From positions 1 to 21,542 of the IMG/VR virus record IMGVR_UViG_3300020202_000220: a stretch of 21,542 bases of DNA; one strand, given 5' to 3'. The notes under the pieces were generated by a model. The model was given only the letters and a program-made list of their open reading frames with translations. It was not told where the DNA came from and searched no databases. Position numbers and translations under genes: made by a program. Positions 19,241 to 21,542 of the stretch are shown piece by piece. The number at the start of each line of letters is the position of its first letter. The stretch's first letter is position 1. Source of the stretch: a virus.

Positions 19241-20161
19241 AAAAGGACTCCTATCAGAAATGGCCCCGATCGCGGCATCGAGCGATGCAATCTCATCGAT
19301 CAGGCCGAGTTGTTGCGCTTGCGCCGACACGTAGGCGCGGCCGTCCGAAACGGTCGCCATGTCGGATATCCTCTTGCCGCGCCCAGCAGCCACTGCCGCC
19401 AGGAACGGCGCATTGAGTTCGTCGATCTCCCGCTGCACGTCGGAGCGCAGCTTGTCGGTCACCTTCCCGTCCGCGCCCAGGCCCTTGTATTCGCCGGTGC
19501 TGATCACCTCCCACTTGATGCCGATCTGTTCCTGCAGGCCCGTATCGTCCTGCAGCACCACGTAGGTCCCGATGCAGCCGACCAGTGCGGTGGTGTTGGC
19601 GTAGATCGTCTGGCACTGGCTGGCCACCCAGTAGCCGGCCGAGCAGCACATGTCGGCCACGTAGGCATAGACCGGCTTTTTCTTCCGCGTGGCCACCACC
19701 TCCTCGGCCAGGTCCGACGTGCCGGCCACCGTCCCGCCGGGTGTGCAGATGTGCAGCACGATGGCGCGAACGTGAACATCATCGCGAGCCGTGCGCAGCG
19801 CGTCGCGCACCCGGACCGTCGAGCAGCCGCCGAAGCTGCTGCCCTTTTTGGTCATCTGCCCGTCGATGGTGATGATGGCCACGCCGTCCCGCACCACGTA
19901 CTTGGGTTCATCCTCGTCGCCATCGTCCTCGTCGAAGGCCACTGCCACCGGCTGCAGCGTGCCGTTGCGCACCGATACCAGGGCGCCGTGGAACCACTTG
20001 GGCTCGACGGCCCAGGCGCCAAAGTGCTGGCCAGCGCAGGATCGGTCGCGCATGGACCTGGCGAAGGGGAGCGCGACGCGCGGACTGTCGCTGCGCATCG
20101 ATCGCAAGACTGGCTCGATCGCCGCTGTAATCGCCGCGGTGGTTTTGGTGGCATGGCTCAT
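18647..20161 (-). CDS. S49 head-maturation protease with scaffold domain (gpC-like)
   Basis: A 504-residue protein. Residues about 90-300 form an S49 (SppA/ClpP-fold) serine protease: GVAIITIDGQM strand, 'VLHICTPGGTVAG', then the nucleophile S174 in MCCSAGYWVAS, and the Lys base K226 in STGEYKGLG, 52 residues apart as in bacterial SppA (S147/K199). Its job is to remove scaffold and trim head proteins. Residues about 308-504 are a coiled-coil, Ala/Glu/Lys-rich scaffold domain (KADAEAARAAAEAQSKQLAE and 'LRLAEEKAAFLASG'). A separate start inside the gene makes that part alone (next entry), as in lambda C/Nu3. The ATG at 20161 has no good ribosome site and follows the portal stop by 20 bases, which suggests coupling. 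Confidence 0.85.
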   Translation of the reverse strand: MSHATKTTAAITAAIEPVLRSMRSDSPRVALPFARSMRDRSCAGQHFGAWAVEPKWFHGALVSVRNGTLQPVAVAFDEDDGDEDEPKYVVRDGVAIITIDGQMTKKGSSFGGCSTVRVRDALRTARDDVHVRAIVLHICTPGGTVAGTSDLAEEVVATRKKKPVYAYVADMCCSAGYWVASQCQTIYANTTALVGCIGTYVVLQDDTGLQEQIGIKWEVISTGEYKGLGADGKVTDKLRSDVQREIDELNAPFLAAVAAGRGKRISDMATVSDGRAYVSAQAQQLGLIDEIASLDAAIGAISDRSPFMNLDQFKAFAAEHPDAIAGFREEGRKAGVAEATKAERERAAAVREACAGRDSLALDIFLAGKDADDAALAVKAAADVEAKAKADAEAARAAAEAQSKQLAEVQEKLRLAEEKAAFLASGNRGVNAAGAQRQADEQKAQENKEAPDAETDPKAHAAWEWDTKPEVRAGFSKKENYVNWRTAQLKGRFRMNVPAPQPAK

Positions 20162-20181
20162 ATGGATGTTTCTCTATTGGC

Positions 20182-21542
20182 TTACGTCGCTTCTGGGTTG
20201 CCGCCCGGCGGCATGTTGCGCCCCGCCTCTTCCGCAGGCAGCGTGTTCTCGACGTCCCCGCCCACGACGTCGCCGTCGGGATCGGTGATCGTCGCCCCGC
20301 TCACCAGCGGACCAGACCCCGCGACTACCGGGATGAACGGCGCTTCGTACCCCTTCTCCGGGGTAAGCCCCGCCTGCGTTACCAAGTCCTCGATATTCGT
20401 GGCGTTGTAGACCGCCTCTCGTGCGGCCGGCACCGCCAGCAGCGACTTGAGGATGTCGCGCTTGAAGCTGGCCTCGTCGTTGGCCACGGGGTTCCCGTTG
20501 GCGTCCACCGCCGTGACCTTGGCCGTCTCGTCGCGCGTGCTGTTGCTGAGGACGTTCGGGATGCCGTCTGCGGCGTTCCTTTCCCGCCATTCCTTCATCA
20601 GCCGCCGCACTTCTTCTGGGTCACGGCCTCGCGCCATGATGGCCTGTTGTGGCGCCTTCCACCCAGCCGAGATTTCGATGAGGTCGGCGTTGGCCTCGCT
20701 CACCGGGTCCGTGTAGTCCCACTCGCGGCAAAGGAACGTGTGCACCGCATAGTCCGCCGGGAACCTGTTCCGGAAGGCGGTTGCGAAACCAAACTCCTGG
20801 CGCTTGCGCTCTCGCGACACCCACCACCGAAAGACCCGCGACCAGCACCGCGACATCAGATACTCCTGCTTCACGCGGCAGGAGCGGTAATAGCCCAGCA
20901 GGCCGATGCGCCCGCCGCTGAAGTTGACCTGGCTCAGGTCCTTCATGCCGATTTCCAATGGCATGTCGAACGGAACGCAGATCAATCGGAAGATGGCGCG
21001 GATGAAGTTGTCGGCGCCCTGGATCGGCTGCGTCGGCGTGACCGTCGCCACCTCATCCTCGGGCGCGACGTACTTGATCATCCCGCTCTCGATCGTCACC
21101 GCGCGCCGGTCGCTGCCCTGGCTGTCCTTCTGCGTCCCCAGCAGCCCACCGATGGGCAGGCTGTTGTATTCCTTCGAGGCGCTGCGGCTCTTGAATATCA
21201 GGCCAAACGCCGCGTGCATCCGTGCCGCCACCACCGCCGCGTCGATATATCCTTCGAGCTGGTCGAGCAGGCTGAAGATCGTGGCAAAGCACGTCGCCCC
21301 GCGCACCTGCAGCGGGTCGTCGGCCATGTGCGGCAGGTAGACGAAGTCCTCCGCCGGGATCGGCGTGAACTTGCGCTTGCCGAACTCATCCTCATCGCGC
21401 ACGTGAAACGTGATGGGCACGCCGGCCAAGTCGGTCTCGACGCCGTCGAAGAGGTACGTGCCGCGCTTGGTGCGGCCGGAGGTCTGGCCCCATGGCGAGC
21501 AAATCCAGTCTGACGGGACGTATTGCAGGCGGCTCTGGCCGA
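20182..21542 (-). CDS. Portal protein, lambda type (N-terminus beyond right edge)
   Basis: Open from the right edge on the minus strand, 453 codons long. The visible part includes EDFVYLPHMADDPLQVRGAT, 'GYIDAAVVAARMHAAFGLIF', 'MPLEIGMKDLSQVNFSGGRI', 'GLLGYYRSCRVKQEYLMSRC' and 'WKAPQQAIMARGRDPEEVRR', the block order of lambda-family portal proteins (gpB, Phage_portal_2). The portal is the 12-subunit ring through which DNA enters the head. A longer Pro/Gly-rich C-terminus (VVGGDVENTLPAEEAGRNMP) is polar. The frame is open through all codons to the edge, so the true start and the terminase genes should lie further right. TTG at 21429 is not a start: coding similarity continues upstream. Confidence 0.88.
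   Translation of the reverse strand, partial: GQSRLQYVPSDWICSPWGQTSGRTKRGTYLFDGVETDLAGVPITFHVRDEDEFGKRKFTPIPAEDFVYLPHMADDPLQVRGATCFATIFSLLDQLEGYIDAAVVAARMHAAFGLIFKSRSASKEYNSLPIGGLLGTQKDSQGSDRRAVTIESGMIKYVAPEDEVATVTPTQPIQGADNFIRAIFRLICVPFDMPLEIGMKDLSQVNFSGGRIGLLGYYRSCRVKQEYLMSRCWSRVFRWWVSRERKRQEFGFATAFRNRFPADYAVHTFLCREWDYTDPVSEANADLIEISAGWKAPQQAIMARGRDPEEVRRLMKEWRERNAADGIPNVLSNSTRDETAKVTAVDANGNPVANDEASFKRDILKSLLAVPAAREAVYNATNIEDLVTQAGLTPEKGYEAPFIPVVAGSGPLVSGATITDPDGDVVGGDVENTLPAEEAGRNMPPGGNPEAT

Noticed and set aside
18641-20410. 589-codon open frame on the plus strand opposite the protease and portal genes
   Set aside because: Arg/His/Gly-rich antisense reading in high-GC DNA; the minus strand carries clear protease, scaffold and portal motifs.

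Overview
The window is GC-rich DNA that looks like part of a prophage with a neighbouring accessory (defence/regulation) island. The likely host is a planctomycete or a relative. That guess rests on several small proteins (2666-2911, 4826-5095, 15165-15497, 13840-14787) whose style I associate from memory with planctomycete genomes; no ribosomal or other taxonomic marker is present, so it is weak. I see no rRNA, tRNA, integrase, terminase or lysis gene.

Left part (1-6575): a mosaic of small genes on both strands. It holds the start of a VapB/RHH-type antitoxin running off the left edge (1-148), an HTH repressor-like gene (232-663) convergent with an ImmA/IrrE-like metallopeptidase (590-1207), small membrane proteins (1351-2227), a two-TM SLATT-like protein (2177-2569), and a 737-base non-coding stretch with three near-identical hairpins, a terminator-like hairpin and a further long hairpin (2912-3648). 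Next come a HigB/HigA-like toxin-antitoxin operon with a third overlapping gene (3649-4733, minus strand) behind a promoter that overlaps a perfect 16-bp palindrome, then a plus-strand group ending in a DprA/Smf-like gene overlapping a phosphoribosyltransferase gene (5198-6380). This last pair is the best candidate for a defence or nucleotide-signalling cassette.

Right part (6576-21542, almost all minus strand, transcribed right to left): a siphovirus-type morphogenesis module. In transcription order it has a lambda-type portal (partial), an S49 protease with a nested scaffold start, a decoration protein, a Mu gpT-like major capsid protein, a small basic protein, a duplicated-domain beta protein, head-tail connector proteins, a gpZ-like minor tail protein, a tail terminator, the tail tube, and a tail assembly chaperone pair joined by a programmed -1 frameshift. 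After these come the tape measure protein, a short tape-measure paralogue and two unrecognised tail-tip or fibre proteins. One plus-strand gene (9016-9699, membrane-anchored) sits inside the tail genes like a moron.

The strongest non-obvious signals are four. (1) A textbook frameshift cassette at 11304-11310, with a downstream stem-loop, opens a 125-residue Cys-rich ORF that has no start codon. (2) Hairpins abut the Shine-Dalgarno of the genes for the three most abundant virion proteins. (3) A 3-unit hairpin array with GACTTRCG boxes lies at 3033-3256. (4) The DprA-PRTase pair lies in the same island as a SLATT-like 2TM protein.
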